Shown: one piece after another, positions 28,079 to 37,998 of the stretch
How positions within the stretch are numbered: position 1 is the first letter of the stretch
Layout: each line of letters opens with the position of its first letter
Source: Oscillospiraceae bacterium
GTDB lineage: Bacteria > Bacillota > Clostridia > Oscillospirales > SIG627
DNA length: 64,000 nt
Reading direction: 5' to 3'
Assembly: GCA_015063605.1 (NCBI GenBank)
Contig: SVTV01000002.1
Span: 1 to 64,000, forward strand
Notes under the pieces: generated by a model
Told to the model about the DNA's origin: nothing
Seen by the model: the letters and a program-made list of their open reading frames with translations, nothing else
The model's database searches: none
Made by a program: the position numbers and the translations under genes

Positions 28079-28188
28079 CGATGATGCTGTCGGATAAAAC
28101 CGATAGCGGAGAAAACTCCGGAGAATCCCGACAGACGGGTGCCGAAGGTGCAAGGCGAAAGCTGAATCTCTCAGGCAAAAGGACAGAG
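28079..28188 (+). promoter_or_regulatory. Glycine riboswitch (gcvT-type)
   Basis: GGTGCCGAAGGTGCAAGGC...GAATCTCTCAGGCAAAAGGACAGAG matches the conserved aptamer core; upstream of AGCS symporter. Confidence 0.93.
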
Positions 28189-28306
28189 TTATTTTTTTAT
28201 ATTACAAGCTGTTTTCTTTTTTTACGGAGTTGCCCTTTTGAGGCAGCTTTTTTGTTTTATAAAACAAAACGGGGGCAGAGCTCCCCGAAGAAGGAAGGTC
28301 ATTATT

Positions 28307-29677
28307 ATGGACACGGTCTTAAACATAGTAAAGACCATCAACGCGTATACGGCGGATTACATTCTCGTATTTCTGCTTATATTCGTCGGTGTGTTCTTTA
28401 CTGTCAAAACACGCTTCGTTCAGGTTCGCTGCTTCGGCGAGGGAATGAAAAAGGTATTCGGTAAATTTTCTCTCAAGGGCGGTAAGCAGAAAAACGGTCT
28501 TACATCATTTCAGGCTCTTGCCACTGCAATTGCGGCTCAGGTGGGAACCGGTAATATAGTGGGTGCATGCGGCGCCATCCTTGTGGGCGGTCCGGGTGCC
28601 ATATTCTGGATGTGGATAATTGCATTTTTGGGAATGGCTACGATCTACGCCGAGGCGGTGCTTGCACAGACCACAAGAGAAATCGACGGCGACGGTTCCG
28701 TAAAGGGCGGTCCCGTATACTACATCAAGAAGGCATTCAAGGGAAAGGCAGGCAATGTCCTTTCTGCGGTCTTTGCGGTCTTTACGATCCTCGCTCTCGG
28801 ATTCATGGGTACTATGGTACAGTCCAATTCCATAGGAGAAGCTGTATATAATGCGGTTGGCATCGCTCCCTGGATAATAGGTATAATCGTTGCTTTGGCT
28901 TCCGCAGTGATCTTTATTGGAGGTATAAACAGAATAGCCTCCGTAACGGAAAAGATCGTTCCCGTTATGGCTGTATTCTATATCGTCTCCTGCCTTATCA
29001 TAGTGGTATCGAGAATAGCATATATTCCCGAAAGTATCGGTATGATATTCAAATACGCCTTTGTGCCTCAGGCGATAATCGGCGGCGGCTTCGGTTCCGC
29101 ATTGAAGCAGGCTATAAGCCAGGGTGCAAAGAGAGGACTTTTTTCCAATGAAGCCGGTATGGGCTCAACTCCTCACGCTCATGCTCTTGCCAATGTTGAA
29201 AAGCCTCACGACCAAGGTGTTGCCGCCATGATAAGCGTATTTATTGATACATTCGTTGTTCTCACTCTCACGGCTCTCACCGTTATTTCAACGCTTTACG
29301 CAGGAAACGGCATCCTTGCCGACGGTGTGGAAGCAGGTGTGGAAAAGACGAACATGGCGCAGATCGCCTTCGGAATGGTATTCGGAAACGGTCTCGGAGG
29401 AGTCCTTGTGGCGATCTGTCTTTTCTTCTTCGCTTTCTCTACTATCTTAAGCTGGAATCTTTTCGGCAAGATCAATTTCGAATATCTTTTCGGCAAAAAG
29501 GCGGCTGTCGTTTATTCCGTAATTTCAATCGTATTCATTTTCCTCGGCTCTTGCCTTTCCAACAAGCTCGTGTGGGAGCTTACCGATATGTTCAATTACC
29601 TCATGGTAATTCCCAACGCTCTCGCCATAATATGTCTGTGGCGGACAGTTGCCGATTCCGCAAAGGGGAAGAAATAA
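28307..29677 (+). CDS. Sodium:alanine/glycine symporter (AGCS family)
   Basis: TAIAAQVGTGNIVGACGAI, GPGAIFWMW, GLFSNEAGMGSTPHAHA; ATG at 28307. Confidence 0.94.
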   Translation: MDTVLNIVKTINAYTADYILVFLLIFVGVFFTVKTRFVQVRCFGEGMKKVFGKFSLKGGKQKNGLTSFQALATAIAAQVGTGNIVGACGAILVGGPGAIFWMWIIAFLGMATIYAEAVLAQTTREIDGDGSVKGGPVYYIKKAFKGKAGNVLSAVFAVFTILALGFMGTMVQSNSIGEAVYNAVGIAPWIIGIIVALASAVIFIGGINRIASVTEKIVPVMAVFYIVSCLIIVVSRIAYIPESIGMIFKYAFVPQAIIGGGFGSALKQAISQGAKRGLFSNEAGMGSTPHAHALANVEKPHDQGVAAMISVFIDTFVVLTLTALTVISTLYAGNGILADGVEAGVEKTNMAQIAFGMVFGNGLGGVLVAICLFFFAFSTILSWNLFGKINFEYLFGKKAAVVYSVISIVFIFLGSCLSNKLVWELTDMFNYLMVIPNALAIICLWRTVADSAKGKK

Positions 29678-29689
29678 TTTAATATGCGA

Positions 29690-30991
29690 ATATAAGGGGC
29701 TGCTTGATGACAGCCCCTTAGCATTTAACGGAGATTTGAGTTGTTTTGCGTTGAGGACAATTCCTCAGTCAGCCATACGGCTGACAGCTCCTTTTACACA
29801 AAGGAGCCTTATACATCTAACTTCAAGTAAAAGTTGATAACTAATACTTATATCTGACTTGAAGTATACGCATTATAATAGAAATTAGCACAAACCCATG
29901 CCTCCTTTGTGTAAAAGGAGGTGCCCCGAAGGGGCGGAGGAATTGTCAATTGACAAATTAGGATTATATCTGACCTCAAGTCAACGTGATTCAATAGAGA
30001 TCCGCACAAACCCATGCCTCCTTTAAGTGTAATGCAGATGCAAAGCATCTGCGGAGGTGTCATTTTCGCAAGAAAATGACGGAGGAATTGTTCTTTTGCA
30101 TTAAGTAATTGAGCCTCTCCCTGCGGGAGGAGTAGGTAGAAACGCAAAGCGTTTCTACGGAGAGGGCAGAGAGAAGGCGTGGTGTTAGCCCTTACTTTCA
30201 ACCCTCTCTGCCATGACTTCGTCACGGCATCTCCCCCATGGGGGAGACTTTGAGTTGTTTTGAGAAAAGGACAATTCCTCAGTCACCTTCGGTGACAGCT
30301 CCTTTTACACAAAGGAGCCTTTGAGTTCTAACTTCGAGTAAATTTTGATAAATTAGGGTTATATCTGATCTCAAGTAAACGTGATTCAATAGAGATCCGC
30401 ACAAACCAATGCCTCCTTTAAGTGTAATGCAGATGCAAGCATCTGCGGAGGTGGCATGACGAAGCAATCAGATGCAAGCATCTGCGGAGGAATTGTTCTT
30501 TTGCTTTAACAACTCTGAGCCTCTCACTTTGGGAGAGGTGGCACGGCGGAGCCGTGACGGAGAGGGCAGATAAGTTGGGGCGTCCCCCTGCTATAAGCCC
30601 TTCTGCAGTTGTTTTACGTTGAGAACAATTCCTCAGTCAGCTAACGCTGACAGCTCCGCAGAAACGCTTGCGTTTCTGATTTACACCTAAAGGAGCCTTT
30701 AAGTTCTAACTTCAAGTAAAATTTGATAAATTGTAAGTATTTCTAACTTCAAGTAAAATATTGCAAATTATACTTATATCTTACTTTAAGTATACGCAGT
30801 TCAATAGAGTTTCGCACAAACCCATGCCTCCTTTAAGTGTAAGGCAGTTGCGAAGCAACTGATTCCTTCGCAGACAGCTCCGCAGATGCAAAGCATCTGC
30901 ATACAAGGGGAGCCTTTGGTTTGTGCGAGCTTCTATTGAATCACGTTGACTTGATGGTAGATATAAGTATAAGTTATCAAATGACAACCTC
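29690..30991. repeat. Mosaic intergenic repeat cluster D between convergent genes
   Basis: Type I units 29755-29946 and 30270-30498; type II units about 30105-30262 and 30508-30620; partial units to the stop codon at 30992. Confidence 0.9.
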
Positions 30992-31519
30992 CTACGCTAT
31001 AGGCGAATTCTCCCTTGTCAAGCCGTGGATAAAGCCGTTTGAATCGGCACTGCAAATGTCGCCGCCGATGACCTTGTCCTTATATACGAGGATATTCGCA
31101 TAGACCGTTCCGTTGTAATCGTAATTCTTCACGATATATGTATAACGCTTTACGGTCTTGCCCTTGTATTTTGAAAGATCGAGTCCTTCGCCCTTCTGAA
31201 GCTCGTTATATCGGCTGTAAACGGAATCGAATTCGTTGGGGATGACCACCTGTGCCACCTCAAACGCTTCCTCCTCAACATTCCAGCCGTAGCTTTGGAG
31301 GAAGGATATCCTGTCTGCCCCGGTTTTTATTCCCGAAAACTCCTTTTGTGTTTTCTGCACAAGGAAAGGAACGCTTCCCTCGGGATAGTCGAGCTTGCCT
31401 GCTCCTGTGGATCCCGAGCTGCCCGCAGATATAAGAAGTACAGCCATAATGATGATTACGGCAAAAAGTATGAGTGCTCCCCATTTCACCGTAGAGCCTT
31501 TCAATGAATATACAAACAT
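30992..31519 (-). CDS. DUF4830-like membrane-anchored protein
   Basis: N-terminal TM; ISFLQSYGWNVE...YNELQKGEGLDLSKYKGKTVKRYTYIVKNY...VYKDKVIGGDICS. Confidence 0.7.
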   Translation of the reverse strand: MFVYSLKGSTVKWGALILFAVIIIMAVLLISAGSSGSTGAGKLDYPEGSVPFLVQKTQKEFSGIKTGADRISFLQSYGWNVEEEAFEVAQVVIPNEFDSVYSRYNELQKGEGLDLSKYKGKTVKRYTYIVKNYDYNGTVYANILVYKDKVIGGDICSADSNGFIHGLTRENSPIA

Positions 31520-31609
31520 ATTTTTTGTTCTCCTTGTTGTGATGTTACTAAAATATATGGGGGCGTTATTTAATATATACGCAATTTAATGGAAATAATA
31601 AAAAAATCC

Positions 31610-31638
31610 TTGATTTTTATTCATGCATGGAGTATAAT
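31610..31638 (+). promoter_or_regulatory. Promoter for TIGR01440/RseC operon
   Basis: TTGATT-N17-TATAAT. Confidence 0.65.
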
Positions 31639-31670
31639 GTCAAGTGGGGGAATTTGCCCCATTGACATAA

Positions 31671-32309
31671 ATGAAATTACTTCCCGATAAAGAAAGGAAT
31701 GACGATATGAACGAAATGACAATGGAAAAAAAGACTGCCGAGGCTCTTTCCTCGGAAATGTATGAAATGATAAAGTCGCAATGCGAAACGGCAATTAATG
31801 AGCTTCTCGCGGTTGCAAAGCTTGAAAAGGGCGATATATTCGTTATCGGATGCTCCTCCAGCGAAATTTGCGGTAAAAGAATAGGATCTTTTTCAAGCAT
31901 GGATGCGGCAAAGGCTGTTTACGATGCGGTCGCTCCCGCATTGAAGGAAAAGGGCGTATACCTTGCGGCGCAATGCTGTGAGCACCTTAACAGAGCGGTG
32001 ATCGTTGAAAAGGAATGTGCAAGACTTTACCGTCTTACCGAGGTGAATGCAATTCCTCACGCTCATGCCGGCGGAGCATTTGCCACCACTGTGTACAATT
32101 CCCTTGATTGTGCCGTTGCTGTGGAAAGTATTCCCGCAAGCGCAGGCATGGATATCGGAAATACACTTATAGGTATGCATATAATTCCCGTTTGCGTTCC
32201 CGTAAGAGTAAGTATTGACAAGATAGGAGAGGCGAGACTCGTTCTGGCGCGCCGCCGTCCAAAATTCGTGGGCGGTCAGAGAGCCATATACGATCCCAAG
32301 CTGATGTAA
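31671..32309 (+). CDS. TIGR01440 (DUF436/YwlG-like) family protein
   Basis: VIGCSSSEICGKRIGSFSSMDAAKAVYDA, QCCEHLNRA, HAHAGGAFAT. Confidence 0.85.
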   Translation: MKLLPDKERNDDMNEMTMEKKTAEALSSEMYEMIKSQCETAINELLAVAKLEKGDIFVIGCSSSEICGKRIGSFSSMDAAKAVYDAVAPALKEKGVYLAAQCCEHLNRAVIVEKECARLYRLTEVNAIPHAHAGGAFATTVYNSLDCAVAVESIPASAGMDIGNTLIGMHIIPVCVPVRVSIDKIGEARLVLARRRPKFVGGQRAIYDPKLM

Positions 32310-32695
32310 TGACGGAAAAGGGATTTGTGGAAAAAACCGAAAACGGTATAGTTTTCGTTGCCGCCATGAGCTCGGGCTGCAGCGGATGTAAGGCGACATG
32401 CGTGGGATGCGGAAAAAAGCGTATCGTCAAAGCCGTATCGGAGGAAGCTCTTTCGGCGGGAGAAGAGGTCCTTCTCATAACACCCGACAGCCTTCTTTAT
32501 AAATTGATGCTGTCGGTGCTCCTTGTGCCGTTGGTGCTTCTTATCGGCGTGTATCTTTTGATATCCCCGTACTTCTCTTCGGCTATGATACCTGCTTTAA
32601 TTTCCATAGCGGTATCCTGCTTATATCTCGCCGCTTTCGGTGCTGTCTCAAAAATGAAGAATTCTTTTCTTCCAAAAGCGGTAAAAGAGCGTTAA
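32309..32695 (+). CDS. SoxR-reducing system/RseC-family protein
   Basis: CSGCKATCVGCGKK Cys motif plus two TM helices; TAATG overlap with upstream gene. Confidence 0.8.
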   Translation: MTEKGFVEKTENGIVFVAAMSSGCSGCKATCVGCGKKRIVKAVSEEALSAGEEVLLITPDSLLYKLMLSVLLVPLVLLIGVYLLISPYFSSAMIPALISIAVSCLYLAAFGAVSKMKNSFLPKAVKER

Positions 32696-32731
32696 GGCTC
32701 GTGAAAGATAAAAATTTAACAAAAATATATA

Positions 32732-32760
32732 TTGCATATTTTTCTTCGTTGTGCTATAAT
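32732..32760 (+). promoter_or_regulatory. pgk-tpiA promoter
   Basis: TTGCAT-N17-TATAAT. Confidence 0.7.
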
Positions 32761-32811
32761 ATTCGGGTATAAATAATATATAAATAAATAATAATCGAAA
32801 GGAACAAAAAA

Positions 32812-33996
32812 ATGTTCAATAAGAAATCAGTAGAAGATATCAAGGTCTCCGGCAAGAAAGTTCTTGTAAGATGCGATTTCAACGTTCCGTTGGATGGCGA
32901 GACCATAACAGACCCCAAGAGAATAGTAGAAGCTCTTCCCACCATCAAGTACCTCAGCTCCAACGGCGCTAAGGTCATCCTTTGCAGCCATCTCGGCAGA
33001 CCGAAGGGCGAATTCAATGCAAAATATTCCCTTAAGCCCGTAGCTGCTAAGCTTTCCGAGCTTCTCGGCAAGGAAATAGCTATCGCAAGCGACGTTATCG
33101 GCGAAGATGCACAGGCTAAGGCTGCCGCTCTCAAGGACGGCGATATAATGCTCATCGAAAACGTACGTTTCCATAAGGAAGAAGAAAAGAATGATCCCGC
33201 TTTCGCAAAGGCTCTTGCTTCTCTCGCTGAAATATATGTAAACGATGCATTCGGTACAGCACACAGAGCTCACGCTTCCACAGCAGGCGTAGCTGATTAC
33301 CTTCCCGCAGTTTGCGGTTATCTCATTCAGAAAGAGATAAAGATCATGGGCGATGCTCTTGAAGCTCCCCAGCGTCCCTTCGTTGCCATCCTCGGCGGCG
33401 CAAAGGTTTCCGATAAGATCGGCGTTATCAACAACCTCCTTGAAAAGGTTGACACAATAATCATCGGCGGCGCTATGGCTTACACATTCAAGAAGGCTAT
33501 GGGTGGCAAGATCGGTATATCTCTCTGCGAAGAGGATAAGCTCGACCTGGCTCTCTCCCTCGTTAAGAAGGCAGAGGAAAAGGGCGTTAAGTTCCTTCTC
33601 CCCGTTGACAGCAAGGCTACAACAGCGTTCTCCAACGATACTCCCGTTATCGTTTGCGATTCCGATTCCATCCCCGACAACTACATGGGACTCGATATAG
33701 GACCCAAGGCTGCTGAAGAATACAGCAACGCAGTTAAGGATGCCAAGACAGTTATCTGGAACGGACCTATGGGCGTTTGCGAATTCTCCAACTACGAAGG
33801 CGGTACAAGAGCTATCGCAGAAGCACTCGCATCCTCCGATTGCACATCCATCATCGGCGGCGGCGACTCCGCAGCGGCTGTTGAAAAGCTCGGATATGCA
33901 GACAAGATCACTCATATATCCACAGGCGGCGGCGCTTCCCTCGAATTCCTCGAAGGACTTGAGCTTCCCGGCATAGCTTGTCTCAACAACAAATAA
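32812..33996 (+). CDS. pgk: Phosphoglycerate kinase
   Basis: [55 protein letters not shown]. Confidence 0.98.
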   Translation: MFNKKSVEDIKVSGKKVLVRCDFNVPLDGETITDPKRIVEALPTIKYLSSNGAKVILCSHLGRPKGEFNAKYSLKPVAAKLSELLGKEIAIASDVIGEDAQAKAAALKDGDIMLIENVRFHKEEEKNDPAFAKALASLAEIYVNDAFGTAHRAHASTAGVADYLPAVCGYLIQKEIKIMGDALEAPQRPFVAILGGAKVSDKIGVINNLLEKVDTIIIGGAMAYTFKKAMGGKIGISLCEEDKLDLALSLVKKAEEKGVKFLLPVDSKATTAFSNDTPVIVCDSDSIPDNYMGLDIGPKAAEEYSNAVKDAKTVIWNGPMGVCEFSNYEGGTRAIAEALASSDCTSIIGGGDSAAAVEKLGYADKITHISTGGGASLEFLEGLELPGIACLNNK

Positions 33997-34023
33997 GATC
34001 ATATCGAAAGGCAGAAAAGAATC

Positions 34024-34776
34024 ATGAGAAAGACAATAATCGCAGGAAACTGGAAGATGAACATGACTCCTTCCCAGGCTTCCGTATTGGCAAGTGAAAT
34101 AGTTGCAAAGAACAGCGATCCCAAGTGCGAGGTCGTTATCTGCGTTCCCTTCGTTGACATATTCGAAGCTAAGAAGGCTATTGAAGGCTCCAAGATCCAT
34201 CTCGGCGCACAGAACGTTCATTTCGCTGAAAAAGGCGCATACACGGGCGAGATCAGCGCATCCATGCTTCTTGAATGCGGCGTTGAATACGTTATCATCG
34301 GTCACAGCGAAAGAAGACAGTATTTCGCGGAAACAGACGAAACTGTTAACAAGCGTCTCACAGCGGCTCTCGCTGCAGGCTTGAAGGTCATCCTTTGCGT
34401 AGGTGAAACAGAGGCTCAGAGAGATGCGGGCGAAACATTCTCCCTTATCGAAAAGCAGATCAAGGCGGCGTATGCGGGTGTAAGTGCCGAAAAGGCTCTC
34501 GATATCGTTATAGCTTACGAACCCGTATGGGCTATCGGTACGGGCAGAACCGCTACAAGCGAGCAGGCTGAAGAGGTTTGTGCATTTATCAGAGGCGAGG
34601 TTGCTAAGCTTTATGATGCAAACATCGCTTCCGAAACTACCATTCAGTACGGCGGCTCCATGAATGCAAAGAATGCTGCAGAGCTTCTTGCTATGGAAAA
34701 TATCGACGGCGGTCTCATCGGCGGCGCTTCCCTTAAGTCCGACGATTTCACCGTTATCATCAATGCGGCTGAATAA
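34024..34776 (+). CDS. tpiA: Triosephosphate isomerase
   Basis: IAGNWKMNMT, IGHSERR, AYEPVWAIGTGRTAT, IQYGGSMNAKN. Confidence 0.98.
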   Translation: MRKTIIAGNWKMNMTPSQASVLASEIVAKNSDPKCEVVICVPFVDIFEAKKAIEGSKIHLGAQNVHFAEKGAYTGEISASMLLECGVEYVIIGHSERRQYFAETDETVNKRLTAALAAGLKVILCVGETEAQRDAGETFSLIEKQIKAAYAGVSAEKALDIVIAYEPVWAIGTGRTATSEQAEEVCAFIRGEVAKLYDANIASETTIQYGGSMNAKNAAELLAMENIDGGLIGGASLKSDDFTVIINAAE

Positions 34777-34802
34777 TTTTCCGATATAAGTAAAACATAA
34801 AG

Positions 34803-34832
34803 CGGGGTTGGTGCTTAACACGCCAACCCCAC
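34803..34832 (+). terminator. Terminator after tpiA
   Basis: GGGGTTGG...CCAACCCC stem. Confidence 0.65.
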
Positions 34833-34849
34833 ATAATTAATTTTAATAT

Positions 34850-34926
34850 GCGCCCGTAGCTCAGTTGGATAGAGCATCAGACTCCGACTCTGAAGGCCAT
34901 GCGTTCGAATCGCACCGGGCGTACCA
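34850..34926 (+). tRNA. tRNA-Arg(CCG)
   Basis: GCGCCCG/CGGGCGT acceptor, TAGCTCAGTTGGATAGAGCA D-arm, loop CTCCGAC, GTTCGAATC T-arm, encoded CCA. Confidence 0.97.
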
Positions 34927-35047
34927 TGAAAAAAGCTTGCCTCTTATGCTTTCATGCATTTGAGACAAGCTGTTTTGCGTTAAGTTGTTTTTGGAAGAGA
35001 ACAGTTCCTCTTTTCAAGAGAGTTTTTAATAGTATTTGTAATTTTTG

Positions 35048-35076
35048 TTGACAAAGTAAATGCTTTATGTTATAAT
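35048..35076 (+). promoter_or_regulatory. Consensus sigma-A promoter
   Basis: TTGACA-N17-TATAAT; about 175-nt leader to the CDS at 35258. Confidence 0.85.
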
Positions 35077-35257
35077 GGTAAACGGTAAGTGGAATAACAA
35101 GCCGCATCTCCTTTCGGAAAGGAGAGGTTTTCTTTCGCATTTTGTACATTGGAGTCCGTCACGACTGAAAGTAAAAAATTAAAACGGTATTATCGTTTCG
35201 GCGAAACCGCGAACGATCAATATAAATTGCACTATTCAAAACGAAAGGACATGTAAA

Positions 35258-36112
35258 ATGAAGGCAAAAAGATTATTAATGGTTATTTTGGCTATCGCAA
35301 TGATGGCTGTTATGGCTATCCCCGCTTCCGCTGCTACTCAGTCTACAAAGACATACAAGGGTACAGTTAAAGTTGACGCGGAAATGGATGATGAATGGAA
35401 ATACGCAGAAGAATTCACAGCAAATGAACATGAATCAAACCATTGGACAGCTTCCACAGACCCTAAGACATCTTCTATGAAGATGCGTACACTTTGGGAT
35501 GAAGATTATGTATACGTATGGTGCGAGATCACCGATCCTACGGTAGTTACAACAAAGCGCGCAAGCCTTTGGGCAACAGACTGTATGATATATCACCTTG
35601 ACTACGCTAACGATAAGACCTCCGGCGGCTTTGACGCTAATAAGGCAGGTTACCTTTACGCTACAGCAGGCGAAGGACTCGTTCAGACCTCTATGGTTTG
35701 GGAAGGTGCTAAGGAAGCCTTCAAATATGCTCAGAAAATGACATCCACAGGTTGGATAATCGAAATGGGTATACCCGCTAAAGCCATCGGCTTCACTATC
35801 AAAGAAGGCGATAAGCTCGGATTTGAACCCCAGTACAATGACTCCAATGATTCTTCCGCAAGCGGCGGCAGAGTAGGTCTTTGCACATGGAACTTAAAGG
35901 GTGCGGGCGGATATAATAACACTTCTCTTTACGGTACTCTTGAGCTTTCCGGCGTTTCCCCCAACAAGCCCTCCGATAAGCCCGTAGAAGACAAGCCCAC
36001 AGAAAAGCCTACAGAAAGTTCTCCCGCTACAAGCGACAACATGGTAGTGTTTGCGCTCCTCGGCGCAGCAGCTCTTGCAGGTGCGGCAGTTGTTTCCAAG
36101 AAAAGAGGCTAA
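35258..36112 (+). CDS. Secreted CBM9-like surface protein with C-terminal sorting-like tail
   Basis: Signal peptide; VDAEMDDEWKYAEEF...VYVWCEITD; C-terminus SSPATSDNMVVFALLGAAALAGAAVVSKKRG. Confidence 0.8.
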   Translation: MKAKRLLMVILAIAMMAVMAIPASAATQSTKTYKGTVKVDAEMDDEWKYAEEFTANEHESNHWTASTDPKTSSMKMRTLWDEDYVYVWCEITDPTVVTTKRASLWATDCMIYHLDYANDKTSGGFDANKAGYLYATAGEGLVQTSMVWEGAKEAFKYAQKMTSTGWIIEMGIPAKAIGFTIKEGDKLGFEPQYNDSNDSSASGGRVGLCTWNLKGAGGYNNTSLYGTLELSGVSPNKPSDKPVEDKPTEKPTESSPATSDNMVVFALLGAAALAGAAVVSKKRG

Positions 36113-36144
36113 ATAAATTAGTTCAAAGTTTTTTTGATCAAATC

Positions 36145-36180
36145 CCGTACGGACATCGCAAGCCCGTACGGGGTTTATAA
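36145..36180 (+). terminator. Stem-loop terminator
   Basis: CCCGTACGG...CCGTACGGGGTTT. Confidence 0.75.
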
Positions 36181-36371
36181 TTTCATCGGAAAAAGACACT
36201 TGAAAATACGTTTTTACTGTATTATTTATTCTGTTTACAGAATAAAGGAAAAGAAAGCGCCCAAAATACTCGCAGCGATCTTCATAGCCTCATATATCAT
36301 TTGCTCCGTTCTTACATACCGTGTTCCCTACGATCTTCTTTCCGCGGCGGCAATGACGTGCGCTTTTGCTC

Positions 36372-37286
36372 TTATTCCGCCATGCCTTGTGCCCGTGTCA
36401 ATGCTCCGTAAACGGGAGCTTTGTCGGGCTTTACGAGTTCAGCTTCTCCGTTACAGCGTCTGCGTAAGGGCTCAAGAAGTATATCCTCTTCCTTGAACAT
36501 ACCGCCGCACATGGATATCACGGGTACGGTATCTTCAAAATGTGACTTCAACGCCTTGATGAGAAGAAAAAGCTCATCCTCGGCGTTTCTTATTATTTTT
36601 TCCGCTTCCTTATCGCCCAAGCGGAATGCATCAAAGGCAATGGGAGCGAAGGAGGCGATGTAGACCTTACCGCCCTCATACACATCACGAAGACCGTCCC
36701 GTAGAGTTCTGCCCGTCTTTTTTTCGACCATTTCAGCCATAACGGTCTTGTTTCCTCTGCCGTCAATGCTTCTGTAGGCGGCTTTCAAGACCTTCTGACC
36801 GATGGAGCATCCGCTTCCCTCGTCGTCAACGAGATATCCCCAGCCGCCGATATTCGATATAACACCGTCTTTTCTGAAAAAAGCGGCACTTCCCGTACCT
36901 GCGATAAGACAGCATCCGTCACCGCATCCGGCGCTTAAGGCGATACTGTTTGCAGCATCGGATTCCACGGCAAATTTTGTTTTTGCGGAAAACTTATTTT
37001 TGAAAAGCTCAAGAAAAGATTCCTTGTTTCCTCGGGAAATACATCCCGCAAGACCTCCGAAAACGCTTGCAATATCATCAATATCAAGGGAAGACGAACT
37101 TATAACATCATCAAGACCGTCGGAAATGACGTTCAATGCGTTATTAAGTCCCACATCATTGGGATTTGACGCCTTGAATGTCTTTTTTGTTATTATGTCT
37201 GTCTGACCGCAGGCTGTCACCGCCAAGGCAATATCTGTCTTTGTGCCGCCGCCGTCAATACCTATAATATACTTTTTGTCTGTCAT
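36372..37286 (-). CDS. BadF/BadG-type ATPase (N-acetylglucosamine kinase-like)
   Basis: IIGIDGGGTKTDIAL, CLIAGTGSAAFF, VSMCGGMF. Confidence 0.9.
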   Translation of the reverse strand: MTDKKYIIGIDGGGTKTDIALAVTACGQTDIITKKTFKASNPNDVGLNNALNVISDGLDDVISSSSLDIDDIASVFGGLAGCISRGNKESFLELFKNKFSAKTKFAVESDAANSIALSAGCGDGCCLIAGTGSAAFFRKDGVISNIGGWGYLVDDEGSGCSIGQKVLKAAYRSIDGRGNKTVMAEMVEKKTGRTLRDGLRDVYEGGKVYIASFAPIAFDAFRLGDKEAEKIIRNAEDELFLLIKALKSHFEDTVPVISMCGGMFKEEDILLEPLRRRCNGEAELVKPDKAPVYGALTRAQGMAE

Positions 37287-37969
37287 TTGTAAAATCCTTC
37301 TGCTTCTCTGTGCAATTCCTGAACCTTTTCTTCCATTGAGGCGATCTCCTCGGAATATAACTTCAGCTTTCCGTGAAATCCCTCGGGGACTGTGCCTTCG
37401 TTTTTATATTTCAATCTGTGCTCCAGCGTTGCCCAATAGTCCATGGCTATCGTGCGTATCTGTATCTCCGTGGGGACCTTGATAAAGCCCGAGGAAAGAT
37501 ATACCGATACATATGCTATTACATGAAGGCTTCTGTATCCGCTGGGCTTTGGTGTAACGATATAGTCTCTTTTTTCGATGAGCTCAATATCGTTATGAGA
37601 GAGAAGAAGCTCCGCTATGCGGTAAGCGTCATCAATGTAATTAACGATGACACGCACTCCCGCAATATCGGTGAGATTCTCTTTCATGGATTCTATCGTT
37701 GCGGGCATGCCTCTTTTTTCAAGCTTTTTAAATATGCTTTTAGGCGTTTTCAGCCTTGTTTCAATGTGGTGGATTGGATTGTAGTCGTTTTTGACGTGAA
37801 ATTCGTTGTCAAGTATTTCGAGGGTTGTGCGTACCTTTTTTATAGCGGAATTGTATATGAACATCTGTTCAAGAAATTCTGTCATATTTACTCCGAGCTG
37901 CTTTCGTTTTATATACTCGCTTGCATCTTCAACGAATCGTCCGTCCTCGGGCATCATGTGTTCGGGCAA
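37283..37969 (-). CDS. Small alarmone synthetase (RelA/SpoT-domain GTP pyrophosphokinase)
   Basis: HIETRLKTPKSIFKKLEKRG, DIAGVRVIVNY, GYRSLHVIAYV, TEIQIRTIAMDYWATLEH. Confidence 0.92.
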   Translation of the reverse strand: MPEHMMPEDGRFVEDASEYIKRKQLGVNMTEFLEQMFIYNSAIKKVRTTLEILDNEFHVKNDYNPIHHIETRLKTPKSIFKKLEKRGMPATIESMKENLTDIAGVRVIVNYIDDAYRIAELLLSHNDIELIEKRDYIVTPKPSGYRSLHVIAYVSVYLSSGFIKVPTEIQIRTIAMDYWATLEHRLKYKNEGTVPEGFHGKLKLYSEEIASMEEKVQELHREAEGFYK

Positions 37970-37998
37970 ATCCTTACCTCCTTTGCCAAATTGCTTTT

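Noticed and set aside
29690-30991. CRISPR array
   Set aside because: Repeated units are composite inverted elements of about 200 bp, with no constant short direct repeat plus unique spacers and no cas genes.
32827-34821. 664-aa minus-strand ORF
   Set aside because: Fully antisense to pgk and tpiA; codon-bias shadow.
36134-36496. 120-aa plus-strand ORF
   Set aside because: Overlaps a terminator hairpin and runs antisense into the kinase 3' end; a hydrophobic stretch exists but gene evidence is too weak.
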